From contig JAEWHP010000020.1 of the NCBI GenBank assembly GCA_023387735.1, forward strand, positions 124,001-188,000: 64,000 bases of DNA. The letters run 5' to 3'. The position numbers and the translations under genes are program-made. This DNA comes from Pseudomonadota bacterium (GTDB lineage: Bacteria > Pseudomonadota > Alphaproteobacteria > Rhizobiales > Xanthobacteraceae). A model generated the notes under the pieces. That model ran no database searches and had not been told where the DNA came from. It saw nothing but the letters and a program-made list of their open reading frames with translations. Shown one piece after another: positions 40,792-49,035 of this stretch. Every line of letters begins with the position of its first letter. The stretch's first letter is position 1.

Positions 40792-42453
40792 TCACTCCGC
40801 CGGTTGCGGCGCGGAAACGCCTGTGAGTGCAGGAAGAACGGGACGATCCGCAACCCGCTCGTCGATCGGCTGATCGGCCGTCCGTATCGTCATCCAGATG
40901 TTGTAGCACGCGACCAATGCGCCGATCAGGAACAAGAGCCCGCCGATGGCGCGTGCGATATAGTAGGGGCGCATCGCAACCAGGCTATCGACAAACGAGT
41001 ACGCGAGCGTTCCGCTTTCATTGTAGGTCCGCCACATCAGGCCCTGGATGATGCCGGAATTCCACATCGCGAAGACGTAGATCACGGTGCCGGCAAGCGC
41101 GAGCCAGAAGTGCACCTCCACCAGCCTGGGTGAGTACATCCGCTGGCGCTTCCAGAGCCATGGCACCGACGAATAGATCGCGCCGAACGTGATCATGGCG
41201 ACCCAGCCGAGCGCGCCGGCGTGCACGTGGCCGACGGTCCAGTCGGTGTAGTGCGACAGCGCGTTGACGGTGCGAATGGCCATGAACGAGCCTTCGAACG
41301 TGGACAGGCCGTAGAAGACCGCGGCGACCATCATGAAGCGCAGCGTCGCGTCGTCGCGCACCTTGTGCCAGGCGCCGTTCAGCGTCAGCAGCGCGTTACC
41401 GGCCGATGCCCATGACGGAACCAGCAGGATGATCGAAAACGTCATGCCGAGCGTCTGCACCCAGTGCGGCAGCGCGGTGTAGTGCAGGTGGTGCGACCCC
41501 GCCCACATGTACATGAAGGTGATGCCCCAGAAGCTGATGATCGACATCCGGTAGGAGAAGATCGGCCGGCCGGCGCGCACCGGCAGGTAGTAGTACATCA
41601 TGCCGAGGAAGCCCGCGGTCAGGAAGAACGCGACCGCATTGTGCCCGTACCACCACTGCGTCATCGCATCCTGCACGCCGGAGAATGCCGAATAGCTCTT
41701 GGCATGGCCGATCGACACCGGCATGGCGAGGCTGTTGACGATGTGCAGCATGGCCACGACGATGATGAAGGCCATGAAGTACCAGTTCGACACGTAGATG
41801 TGCGGCTCCTTGCGGCGAGCCAGCGTGCGCAGATAGAGGACGAGATAGGTGATCCACACGACGTCGAGCCAGAGATCGGCGTACCATTCCGGCTCGGCAT
41901 ATTCCTTCGACTGCGTGACTCCCATCAGGTAGCCGGTCGCGGCCAGGACGCAGAACAGATTGTAGCCGAGCAGGACGAACCACGGGGTCAACTGGTCCGG
42001 CAGCCGTGCGCGCGACGTTCGCTGCAGCACATAGAACGACGTGGCGATCAGTGCATTGCCGCCGAAGCCGAAGATCACGCCCGAGGTGTGCACCGGACGG
42101 AGCCGGCCGAAGCTCGACCAGGCCGCGTCGGTCGTCAGGTTCGGATTGACGAGCTGCCATGCAATCCAGTCGCCGACAAAAAGCCCGGCGACGACCCACA
42201 CCATCGCAAGCACGATTCCGGCCCGGCTGGGATCGTCGAAGTAGTGATCGAGCCGGCTGTCGTCAGGCTCAGGGGCGTAGTAGCCGGAAATGACGGCGAA
42301 GATGCCACCGAGGCCGGCCAGCAGCACGATCGCGCCGTGAACGCCGAGCGGATCGCCACGCCCGGCAGCCGCCATCGCGCCCCCCCACAAGGAAATCGCG
42401 AGCAGGATGAGCAGCGCAACTTGCCGTTCGTTTTTTGTGAGCTGGGCGACCAT
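40792..42453 (-). CDS. ccoN: cbb3 cytochrome c oxidase subunit I, CcoN/FixN
   Basis: The catalytic subunit, 553 residues with 12 or more transmembrane helices, which reduces oxygen at a high-spin haem b/CuB site with high affinity. Conserved metal-binding regions seen are WWYGHNAVAFFLTAGFLG, AGSHHLHYTALPHWVQTLG (CuB His) and HYTDWTVGHVHAGALGWV (haem His). The proton channel Tyr/His region NAVAFFLTAGFLGMMYYYLP is present. The start is placed at MVAQLT (42453) with GGGGAG upstream, but a GTG five codons earlier is possible. No TTGAT-N4-ATCAA box was seen in the 128-base gap to the TetR gene upstream. Together with ccoO, Q and P it forms the oxidase. Confidence 0.96.
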   Translation of the reverse strand: MVAQLTKNERQVALLILLAISLWGGAMAAAGRGDPLGVHGAIVLLAGLGGIFAVISGYYAPEPDDSRLDHYFDDPSRAGIVLAMVWVVAGLFVGDWIAWQLVNPNLTTDAAWSSFGRLRPVHTSGVIFGFGGNALIATSFYVLQRTSRARLPDQLTPWFVLLGYNLFCVLAATGYLMGVTQSKEYAEPEWYADLWLDVVWITYLVLYLRTLARRKEPHIYVSNWYFMAFIIVVAMLHIVNSLAMPVSIGHAKSYSAFSGVQDAMTQWWYGHNAVAFFLTAGFLGMMYYYLPVRAGRPIFSYRMSIISFWGITFMYMWAGSHHLHYTALPHWVQTLGMTFSIILLVPSWASAGNALLTLNGAWHKVRDDATLRFMMVAAVFYGLSTFEGSFMAIRTVNALSHYTDWTVGHVHAGALGWVAMITFGAIYSSVPWLWKRQRMYSPRLVEVHFWLALAGTVIYVFAMWNSGIIQGLMWRTYNESGTLAYSFVDSLVAMRPYYIARAIGGLLFLIGALVACYNIWMTIRTADQPIDERVADRPVLPALTGVSAPQPAE

Positions 42454-42581
42454 CGTGAAGCTCCCCACAAGATGCCAGCAGTTTTAGATGCCGCCTGACA
42501 CATCCTTCGCAACGATGAACTGCAAATTATCCCAACGCCCCCTCACAATCCAGAGGCAACGCGCGACTGCAACGACGCACT

Positions 42582-43208
42582 CTAGCCGGCGACGCGCTTC
42601 ACAATGGCATGTGCTTCGCGACGCGAGACACCCAGCGATTGAAGGATGGCTATCACGGCGAACGGCACGTCTGGGCTTCGGACACTTCCTTCGCTCGCCG
42701 ACAGCATCACCTGGAGAACGATTCCAACAACAATTGCTGTGCCCAGATGAGGCGAGATTTCGGCAATGCGGCCCTGGCGTGCCGCCTGATGCAAATCATC
42801 CGCGAGAAGGCCACGCGCTGCACTTCCTACCATCGGAAATGACCAGGCGTAACGCGCGACGAGGCCGCCCCACGTCAGATTAAGCGTCGCTTGCGACAGG
42901 AATGTGTGACATCCATCCGCAATTCGCTCGATCGGATCTTCGAAGATCGCGCGACGCGGCTGCAACAAATCCACGAACGTCTGAGTCAGTTCATCCGCAA
43001 CCGCCATCTGGACCGCCTCTATGTTCTTGAAATGCACATAGAGTGTCCCTTTGGCCACGCCTGCCTCGCGCACGACGTCCTCGACCGTGACGGATTCGAC
43101 CGCCTGCGTCGCGTACAGCGAACGCGCCGCGCCGAGGATCTGCTCGCGGGTTCTCGCACTTTTTGCGCGCCCTATCTCGGCGCGCTTCGCCAAATCAATC
43201 TTTGCCAC
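42582..43208 (-). CDS. TetR/AcrR family transcriptional regulator
   Basis: A 208-residue regulator whose helix-turn-helix is KSARTREQILGAARSLYATQ, then VESVTVEDVVREAGVAKGTL and YVHFKNIEAVQ. The C-terminal half is hydrophobic and likely binds a ligand. It begins with GTG at 43208, with GAGAAGG upstream. It lies directly upstream of ccoN on the same strand, so it may be transcribed with the oxidase genes. It is divergent from the HdeA-like gene, and tandem TGAC-N6-GTCA palindromes lie in that gap. It is therefore a good candidate to control both its own transcript (possibly with ccoNOQP) and hdeA. Confidence 0.85.
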   Translation of the reverse strand: MAKIDLAKRAEIGRAKSARTREQILGAARSLYATQAVESVTVEDVVREAGVAKGTLYVHFKNIEAVQMAVADELTQTFVDLLQPRRAIFEDPIERIADGCHTFLSQATLNLTWGGLVARYAWSFPMVGSAARGLLADDLHQAARQGRIAEISPHLGTAIVVGIVLQVMLSASEGSVRSPDVPFAVIAILQSLGVSRREAHAIVKRVAG

Positions 43209-43245
43209 AACGGAGCCTTCTCAACTTCATGGTTCTTTTCCATAT

Positions 43246-43276
43246 TGACATTTAGTTCAAAATGACAAATTAGTCA
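43246..43276. promoter_or_regulatory. Tandem TetR operator candidates (TGAC-N6-GTCA)
   Basis: Two 14-base sites, TGACATTTAGTTCA at 43246-43259 and TGACAAATTAGTCA at 43263-43276, have the form TGAC-N6-GTCA (the first has one mismatch) and start 17 bases apart. The second extends to the 7+6+7 palindrome AAATGAC-aaatta-GTCATTT. A TTGACA hexamer overlaps the first site. They lie 38 bases before the tetR start and 94 before the HdeA-like gene. Confidence 0.65.
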
Positions 43277-43370
43277 TTTCGGAATTGCTGATTGTTGTTT
43301 TCGAGATTTCGATGCCGCTGCGACGGGACTGACTGTCACCAGGGCTGGCTCCCAGTAAGGGATATCCGAC

Positions 43371-43706
43371 ATGTGTCGCCACCTCGTCATCATCTGTTCG
43401 GCTTTGATCCTTGGCGTCTGCAGTGCGCGCGCGCAGACCGAGCTTTCCAAATACGCCGACGCCAAGGGCTACATCGACGTACAAAAGCTTACTTGCGCGC
43501 AGCTGGCCGGTACCTATCAGGAAGACGCGGACTTCCTCGGGATTTGGTATAGCGGCTGGTACAATGGACTGGCCAAGAAGCATGCGATCAACGTTCCCCG
43601 CGTCAAAGAGAACATCCACAACGTCATCGTCTACTGCAAGGCCAATCGAGACGTAACCGTCATCAAGGCAATCGACGCGATTCTCAAGGCAGAGAAAAAG
43701 CAATAG
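43371..43706 (+). CDS. HdeA/HdeB family acid-stress chaperone-like protein
   Basis: A 111-residue exported protein. The signal peptide (MCRHLVIICSALILGVCSAR) is cut at ARA-QTEL. The mature part resembles HdeA/HdeB: LTCAQLAGTYQEDADFLGIW and YSGWYNGLAKKHAINV, with a Cys in each half (TCAQL and VYCKA) placed to form the single conserved disulfide. HdeA proteins protect periplasmic proteins at low pH. AAGGGA precedes the ATG at 43371. It is divergent from the TetR gene and shares its operator region, so it may be part of the same regulon. Confidence 0.78.
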   Translation: MCRHLVIICSALILGVCSARAQTELSKYADAKGYIDVQKLTCAQLAGTYQEDADFLGIWYSGWYNGLAKKHAINVPRVKENIHNVIVYCKANRDVTVIKAIDAILKAEKKQ

Positions 43707-43869
43707 ATCGAACCGCAGGCCGGCCCCGACCAATCGCAAATTTCTTCATCGAAGCGAACGCCATACTTGTCCAGCGGCAAAACGGGTTGGACTGCGCGAA
43801 CGCAATTGAAAAAGTCGAGAAAGTCAAAACTCAATGACGCCGGTTCAGACCCGGCCAACGAGGCCATAC

Positions 43870-44592
43870 ATGTTGCGCTTGACCCATGCTGTTTTGGTTT
43901 CCAGTACGGCGATCTTGATCAGCCTTCCGGCCCGCGCCGCGGATTTACCGTCCCGAATTCGGCCGACGGCACCGATCTCCTATACGCCATCGTTTTCGTG
44001 GACGGGCTTCTATATCGGCGGCGAACTCGGCTGGATACGAACCGATCCCGACTACACCACCGGTGCGGTATTGCTCGGAACACCTTTCGTCGTCTCGGCA
44101 ACGACCGGCAAGGACGGCCTGAGCTACGGGGTTTTGGCGGGCTACAACTACCAGGCGGGCAACGTGGTGCTCGGCGTCGAAGGTGATTTCGAAGGCTGGA
44201 CGGTCGGCAAGATCCGCTACACTTCGGTCACCGGCGACTTTCTGACAGCGCACAGCAAATGGGGCGGATCAGTTCGCGGACGTCTTGGCTACGCGGCCGA
44301 CCGCGCCCTCTTTTTCATGACGGGCGGCGCAACATTCGTCTCAAACAGGACGTCGATCCCGACGACCGGAATTTCGATCGGCGGCGACGAAACGCGCTTC
44401 GGATGGACCGTGGGAGCAGGCATCGATTACGCCTTCACGAACAACTGGTTTACGGGCTTCGAGTATCGCTATTCGCAGTTTGAGTCCAAGTCGTTCGTCT
44501 ATCCTATCCCGGTCCTGAATCTCGGGCTGATCGGAATGAAGCAGGACCTGAGCAGCAACCAGATCTTGGCTCGGATCGGCTATAAATTTTAG
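43870..44592 (+). CDS. Outer-membrane beta-barrel protein
   Basis: A 240-residue porin-like protein. The signal peptide MLRLTHAVLVSSTAILISLP is cut at ARA-ADLP. The mature chain opens with FSWTGFYIGGELGWIRTDPD, the standard start of the Omp25/Omp31 family, and ends QILARIGYKF with the C-terminal Phe. Strands such as VVLGVEGDFEGWTVGKI and FTNNWFTGFEYRYSQF are typical. It is related to the barrels at 14290 and 15243 but clearly distinct. The start at 43870 is 12 codons inside the longest frame and gives a proper signal peptide. It is followed at 68 bases by the sulfatase gene. Confidence 0.85.
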   Translation: MLRLTHAVLVSSTAILISLPARAADLPSRIRPTAPISYTPSFSWTGFYIGGELGWIRTDPDYTTGAVLLGTPFVVSATTGKDGLSYGVLAGYNYQAGNVVLGVEGDFEGWTVGKIRYTSVTGDFLTAHSKWGGSVRGRLGYAADRALFFMTGGATFVSNRTSIPTTGISIGGDETRFGWTVGAGIDYAFTNNWFTGFEYRYSQFESKSFVYPIPVLNLGLIGMKQDLSSNQILARIGYKF

Positions 44593-44660
44593 AACGGAAG
44601 CGCAAACCAGAAGCCGCGCGAATACGGGCTCCACCGATACCGTTACTCCCAGGAGACAAA

Positions 44661-46154
44661 ATGAGTCACCCCCCGACCGACAGATCCTCGCGCGCGGGCA
44701 TCAACCGCCGTGACGTCTTGCTGAACGGCAGTTCCGCGCTCGCCGCAGCGTGCGTAGCTTCGATGGCGCCGGTGAGCATCACCTCGGCGATGGCACAGCT
44801 ACCGTCGCGACGTCCGAACATCATCTACATTGTCGCGGATGATCTTGGATGGAAAGACGTCGGGTTTCACGGCTCTGACATCAAGACCCCGAATATCGAC
44901 AAACTGGCGCAGAACGGCGCACGGCTCGAGCAGTTCTATGTCCAGCCGATGTGTACCCCCACCCGTGCGGCGTTGATGACGGGGCGATACCCGTGCCGTT
45001 ACGGCCTGCAAACACTGGTCATTCCGACACCCAGCAAATACGGCCTGCCCACGGACGAACGGCTGCTGCCGCAGGCCCTCAAGGAAGCGGGTTATCGGAC
45101 TGCCATGGTGGGCAAGTGGCACCTGGGGCACGCCGATCGCAAGTATTGGCCCCGTCAGCGCGGCTTCGACTACCATTATGGATCAATGGTGGGCGAGGTC
45201 GATTACTTCACGCATTCATCTGCCAATGTGCGCGACTGGTATCGTGACGACCGCCCGCTGAATGAGCGGGGCTACGTCACCCAGTTGTGGGGCGCCGACG
45301 CGGTAACCCAAATCAACGCTCATGATGCCAGGACGCCGCTATTCCTTTACCTCGCCTTCACGGCTCCCCACTCGCCGTATCAGGCTCCGAAGGAATACAT
45401 CGACAAGTATCGCCACATTGAAGATGCCACGCGACGCACCTATGCGGCCATGATCACGTGCATGGACGATGAGATCGGCAAAGTGGTCGCAGCACTTGAA
45501 AAAAAGCAGATGCGCGAAAATACGCTGATTGTCTTCATGAGCGACAACGGTGGCAACCAGACCGCACTCCTTGCCGGAGACGCGGACGTGTCGAACCTCA
45601 AGCTCCCGGCCGACAACGGCCCCTACCGTGGCGGCAAGGGCATGCTTTACGAGGGCGGAACGCGCGTCGCCGCTCTCGCGAACTGGCCCGGGCGCATCAA
45701 GCCCGGCGAGGTAAAGGAGATGATGCACGTCGTCGACATGTTCCCGACTCTGGCCGGACTAGCGGGAGCCAGCCTCAGCAAGGGCAAGCCCCTCGACGGA
45801 ATGGACGTCTGGTCGACCATTAGCAGCGGCGCGCCGTCGCCACGCCAGGAAATCGTCTACAACGTCGAACCATTCCGCGGTGGCGTGCGCAGGGGCGATT
45901 GGAAGCTTGTCTGGAGGACCGCCCTCCCCTCCGCGATTGAGCTCTATAACATTCCACAAGATCCATCGGAAAAGACCAATCTGGCTGACGAGCATCCCCA
46001 GAAGGTCGCGGAGTTGCAGAAGCGCATCGAGCAACTCGCCAGGGAAAGCGCCAAATCCCTGTTCTTGCTGGACGCATTCGGAGCAGTGAAGAGCGCGGCT
46101 CATGGGCCGCCCGCGTTACCGAATGAGGATGCCTACTTCACGCGCGGTGACTAA
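44661..46154 (+). CDS. Sulfatase (arylsulfatase family), Tat-exported
   Basis: A 497-residue sulfatase. The N-terminus has a twin-arginine motif (NRRDVLL at 15-21) followed by a hydrophobic stretch and a MAQLPSR cleavage region, so export in folded form is expected. The catalytic centre is NIIYIVADDLGWKDVG (metal Asp pair) and Cys98 in the signature MCTPTRAALMTGRYP. This Cys is converted to formylglycine by a maturation enzyme not seen in this window. Further metal/sulfate residues are KWHLGH and SDNGGNQT. It hydrolyses sulfate esters, of unknown nature. The gene follows the outer-membrane barrel, which might feed it substrate (inference). Confidence 0.9.
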   Translation: MSHPPTDRSSRAGINRRDVLLNGSSALAAACVASMAPVSITSAMAQLPSRRPNIIYIVADDLGWKDVGFHGSDIKTPNIDKLAQNGARLEQFYVQPMCTPTRAALMTGRYPCRYGLQTLVIPTPSKYGLPTDERLLPQALKEAGYRTAMVGKWHLGHADRKYWPRQRGFDYHYGSMVGEVDYFTHSSANVRDWYRDDRPLNERGYVTQLWGADAVTQINAHDARTPLFLYLAFTAPHSPYQAPKEYIDKYRHIEDATRRTYAAMITCMDDEIGKVVAALEKKQMRENTLIVFMSDNGGNQTALLAGDADVSNLKLPADNGPYRGGKGMLYEGGTRVAALANWPGRIKPGEVKEMMHVVDMFPTLAGLAGASLSKGKPLDGMDVWSTISSGAPSPRQEIVYNVEPFRGGVRRGDWKLVWRTALPSAIELYNIPQDPSEKTNLADEHPQKVAELQKRIEQLARESAKSLFLLDAFGAVKSAAHGPPALPNEDAYFTRGD

Positions 46155-46197
46155 AACGTCAGTTGGTCGCTCTACGCCTAAATCTGGTACGCAAACG

Positions 46198-46707
46198 TCA
46201 GGGAATGGATGCAAGCAGTGCAGCCGCGACGCGCCGATAGCCCTCGGCCGTCAGATGAATGCCGTCCGATTGGGCCAGACCGTCTCTCAGGGCAGCGTCC
46301 ATCATCTCATCGACCTGAATGCTCTTGATCCCTCGCTTGCGAAGTACTTCCAGGATCGCTGCGATGTTCGCTTGACGCGTGGCTGGAGGGACATTCATCC
46401 GCGCGTCGTTCGTCCCGAACTGCAGGATGACAATCCTTGTCCCGTCGGGCACGGCGTTGGCGAGGCGAGACAGCATTTCGCCCGTCGTATTTCCGGGCAC
46501 GCCTTGATTGCTCACGCGAAGGCTGGAGCCTTTGGCCTGCAGCATCGCCTGCAATTGGGCCGGGTAGGACTGTCCATCGCTGACGCCCCATCCCAGCGTA
46601 TTGCTCGCGCCGAGGGCGACGACCTGCGCTGACGCCGAAGCGGTCGAGATGAAGGACAGGAATGCCGCGGCTGAAACTTTCCAGAGGTTTCGCAAGACGA
46701 CCTCCAT
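46198..46707 (-). CDS. SGNH/GDSL hydrolase (arylesterase/thioesterase I type)
   Basis: A 169-residue exported hydrolase. The signal peptide (LWKVSAAAFLSFISTASASA) leads to the block I GASNTLGWG with the catalytic Ser near residue 34. Block III, FGTNDARMN, carries the Asn, and block V, SDGIHLTAEGY, the Asp and His. This is the periplasmic TesA/arylesterase type, acting on lipids or aryl esters. It starts at 46707. The longest frame (43 codons more) and an intermediate ATG are less likely. It is convergent with the sulfatase. Confidence 0.85.
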   Translation of the reverse strand: MEVVLRNLWKVSAAAFLSFISTASASAQVVALGASNTLGWGVSDGQSYPAQLQAMLQAKGSSLRVSNQGVPGNTTGEMLSRLANAVPDGTRIVILQFGTNDARMNVPPATRQANIAAILEVLRKRGIKSIQVDEMMDAALRDGLAQSDGIHLTAEGYRRVAAALLASIP

Positions 46708-46850
46708 CCAGACCCGAAGGACCGTACTCTCCGGGAAATTAGCACGATCCGTCGCAAAAACGAACCGCATCGATCCTGCTGGACCGCTGTCGCAAAATGG
46801 AGAACTATTCGACGCAGCGCACCCGACCGAACCCAACAGGAAAAAATCAC

Positions 46851-48047
46851 ATGGCGGTCCCAGTCACCGAAAGCGTCGACCCTTCACGTCCGCTGCTGTT
46901 CTCGCCGTTTAAAATCCGCGGCCTGACGCTGAAGAACCGGCTGGTCGTGCCGCCGATGGTGCACTATCGCGCCGGGCCGGGCAGTACCTGCGGCATGTTT
47001 CACAACGTGCATCTCGGCCGCTACGCGCTGGGAGGTTTTGGGCTCGTCTTTGTCGAGGCAACGGGCGTCGAGGAGATCGGCCTGATCAACGAGCACGATC
47101 TCGGCATCTGGAACGACGCACAGGTGGAGAGCTTCAAGCCGCTCATCGCGTTCATGCGGCGCGAGAACACGGCGATCGGCATTCAGCTCGCGCATGGCGG
47201 GCGCAAATCTTCCTCGCAGCGCGCGATGGATGGCATGGGCCCCCTCACCCCGCAGGAGATCGAGGCCGGCGCAAAACTGTGGCAGCCCGTCGGCCCGACC
47301 GGCGAGCCGGTCGCGCCGGGATGGCTGGCGCCGCGCCAGCTCACGACCGAAGAATGCCGCGCGATGGTGCGCACCTGGGCCGCCGCCGCCCGAAACGCCG
47401 TCAAGGCCGGCTTCGATGCGATCGAGGTCCATACCGCGCACGGCTATCTGCTCGCCTCGTTCCTTTCGCCGATCTCCAATACGCGCAACGACGAGTATGG
47501 CGGCGACCGCAACGGTCGCATGCGCCTGCCGCTGGAGATCGTCGAGGCGGTGCGGCGCGAAATGCCCGACACGATGCCGTTGTTCGTCCGCGTCTCCGCC
47601 GTCGACGGCACCCGCGACGGCTGGAATCTCGATGACACCGTCGCCTTCGCAGTGGAACTCAGGCGCCGCGGCGTCGACGTGATCGACTGCTCCTCCGGCG
47701 GCATCTCGGGCTCGGCGACGGCAGCGCAGGTTCCGCGCGGCCTCGGCTTCCAGGTGCCGTACGCCGAACGGGTCCGGAAGGAGGCGGAAATCCCGACGAT
47801 GGCGGTCGGCATCATCCTCGAAGCGCAGCAGGCCGAAGAAATCCTGGAGAATGGCCAGGCCGATCTGATCGCCGTCGGCCGGCAATCCCAGTTCAATCCC
47901 AACATCGCCCAGCACTGGGCCCACGACCTCGGCATCAATGAAAAGTTCGAGGACTGGACGCCCGAATATGGCTGGTGGCTCGAGAAGCGAACCCGCACCA
48001 TCGAGGGGTTCGCCACGCCGACCGGGATCGTCAAGCGGCAGACGTAG
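46851..48047 (+). CDS. NADH:flavin oxidoreductase, Old Yellow Enzyme family
   Basis: A 398-residue flavoenzyme of the YqjM/OYE type. LFSPFKIRGLTLKNRLVVPP begins the FMN-binding barrel, GIQLAHGGRKSSSQ carries the substrate-binding His, and FDAIEVHTAHGYLLASFLSP and SNTRNDEYGGDRNGRMRLP are the typical OYE signature. The C-terminal part has AVGIILEAQQAEEIL and IAVGRQSQFNPN. Enzymes of this family reduce activated C=C bonds with NAD(P)H. The natural substrate is unknown. AGGA precedes the ATG at 46851. It lies just upstream of the FadR/ABC operon and may be linked to it in function. Confidence 0.9.
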   Translation: MAVPVTESVDPSRPLLFSPFKIRGLTLKNRLVVPPMVHYRAGPGSTCGMFHNVHLGRYALGGFGLVFVEATGVEEIGLINEHDLGIWNDAQVESFKPLIAFMRRENTAIGIQLAHGGRKSSSQRAMDGMGPLTPQEIEAGAKLWQPVGPTGEPVAPGWLAPRQLTTEECRAMVRTWAAAARNAVKAGFDAIEVHTAHGYLLASFLSPISNTRNDEYGGDRNGRMRLPLEIVEAVRREMPDTMPLFVRVSAVDGTRDGWNLDDTVAFAVELRRRGVDVIDCSSGGISGSATAAQVPRGLGFQVPYAERVRKEAEIPTMAVGIILEAQQAEEILENGQADLIAVGRQSQFNPNIAQHWAHDLGINEKFEDWTPEYGWWLEKRTRTIEGFATPTGIVKRQT

Positions 48048-48052
48048 GATCT

Positions 48053-48071
48053 GCCCCTCCAATAAAGGGGC
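48053..48071 (+). terminator. Small hairpin downstream of the OYE gene
   Basis: GCCCCT pairs with AGGGGC around the loop ccaataa, 6 bases after the stop codon. No U-run follows, so termination would be weak. Confidence 0.35.
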
Positions 48072-48136
48072 TGCAGCCAACGCTCCGTTGAGGGGCGAAG
48101 CTGCCGCGCGTCGAAAGACCGCGCCTCGCAAGACCT

Positions 48137-48169
48137 GCAATCATCCGATGTTAAACATCGGATGATTGC
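48137..48169. promoter_or_regulatory. Perfect 33-nt palindrome, candidate FadR-family operator
   Basis: GCAATCATCCGATGTT (48137-48152), A, AACATCGGATGATTGC (48154-48169) is a perfect inverted repeat with 16-bp arms and one central base. It lies 69 bases before the GTG start of the FadR-type regulator. The core ATCATCCGATG resembles the sites described for FCD-type GntR regulators in rhizobia. It would serve autoregulation and control of the downstream ABC operon. Confidence 0.72.
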
Positions 48170-48237
48170 CAGAATGTCGGCTGGCGTGCTAAGCGGTTTG
48201 CTCACCTGCGGAAAACAGCAGGATGGGAGGAAACTGC

Positions 48238-49035
48238 GTGGCGAGGACGCGGCTGAACGCGTTGGAGAAGCCGATCAAGCCCGGTCGCATCGGGACCGTG
48301 CTTGCGACGCTTGGCCGCGAGATCGCGCAGGACCGCATTCCGGTCGGCGCGGCGCTGCCGCCGGAACCGGACCTCGAAGCTCGCTTTGGCGTTGGGCGCG
48401 GCGTGGTGCGCGAAGTCGTCAAGACGCTCGCAGCCAAAGGGCTTGTCAGCGTGCGCCCGCGCCATGGCACGCATGTGCTGCCCCGTCACCAATGGAGCCT
48501 TCTCGATCGTGATGTCCTGAGCTGGCTGGTGGGACATGGGGAGCCGGATCGCGACTTGCTGTTGGCGATCCAGGAAGTCCGCTCCATCATCGAGCCGGCG
48601 GCGGCTGCGCTGGCGGCCCAGCGTGCGACCAGGACGGATCGCGGCCGGATCAATGCCGCGCTTGCGGCGATGGAAGCCTCGAAGGACCACGCGAGTGCCA
48701 CCGCCGCCGACAAGGCGTTCCATCTCGCGATCCTGGACGCGACGCACAACCCGGTATTGCAGGGCTTCAGGGGCGCGATCGACACCATCCTCAGCACTGT
48801 GTTCGTCGTCGCCATCGGAAGCGCCGGCTGGTTCAAGGACAATCTGCCGAACCACGCGGCCGCGGCGCGCGCCATCGATGCAGGTGACGCCGAGAAGGCG
48901 CGGGTCGCGATGGAGCGGGTGCTCGGGTACACGAAATTCAAGATTTCCAGGAAGAAGGCTGCAGCCTCGCGCCCCGCGCTCAAGCGGGGCGTGGTGATCG
49001 CGGCCGCCAAAACAAAGAAGATGAAGTGCAGGTGA
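48238..49035 (+). CDS. GntR family regulator, FadR subfamily (FCD domain)
   Basis: A 265-residue regulator. The winged helix is IAQDRIPVGAALPPEPDLEA then RFGVGRGVVREVVKTLAAKG and LVSVRPRHGTHVLP. The C-terminal FCD ligand domain contains VRSIIEPAAAALAAQRAT, KAFHLAILDATHNPVLQGF and NHAAAARAIDAGDAEKARVA, with the metal-binding His positions intact. FCD domains bind carboxylic acids, often sugar acids or organic acids. GGGAGG before the GTG at 48238 fixes the start. It overlaps the first permease gene by about ten bases, so the regulator is part of the ABC operon. Confidence 0.9.
   Translation: MARTRLNALEKPIKPGRIGTVLATLGREIAQDRIPVGAALPPEPDLEARFGVGRGVVREVVKTLAAKGLVSVRPRHGTHVLPRHQWSLLDRDVLSWLVGHGEPDRDLLLAIQEVRSIIEPAAAALAAQRATRTDRGRINAALAAMEASKDHASATAADKAFHLAILDATHNPVLQGFRGAIDTILSTVFVVAIGSAGWFKDNLPNHAAAARAIDAGDAEKARVAMERVLGYTKFKISRKKAAASRPALKRGVVIAAAKTKKMKCR

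Noticed and set aside
42454..42581. FNR/FixK box (TTGAT-N4-ATCAA) before ccoN
   Set aside because: Searched for by eye and not found. Only a short TetR-ccoN gap with no matching palindrome.
48137..48169. The palindrome as a terminator of the OYE gene
   Set aside because: It lacks a U-run and its arms are too perfect and AT-balanced. An operator is more likely.
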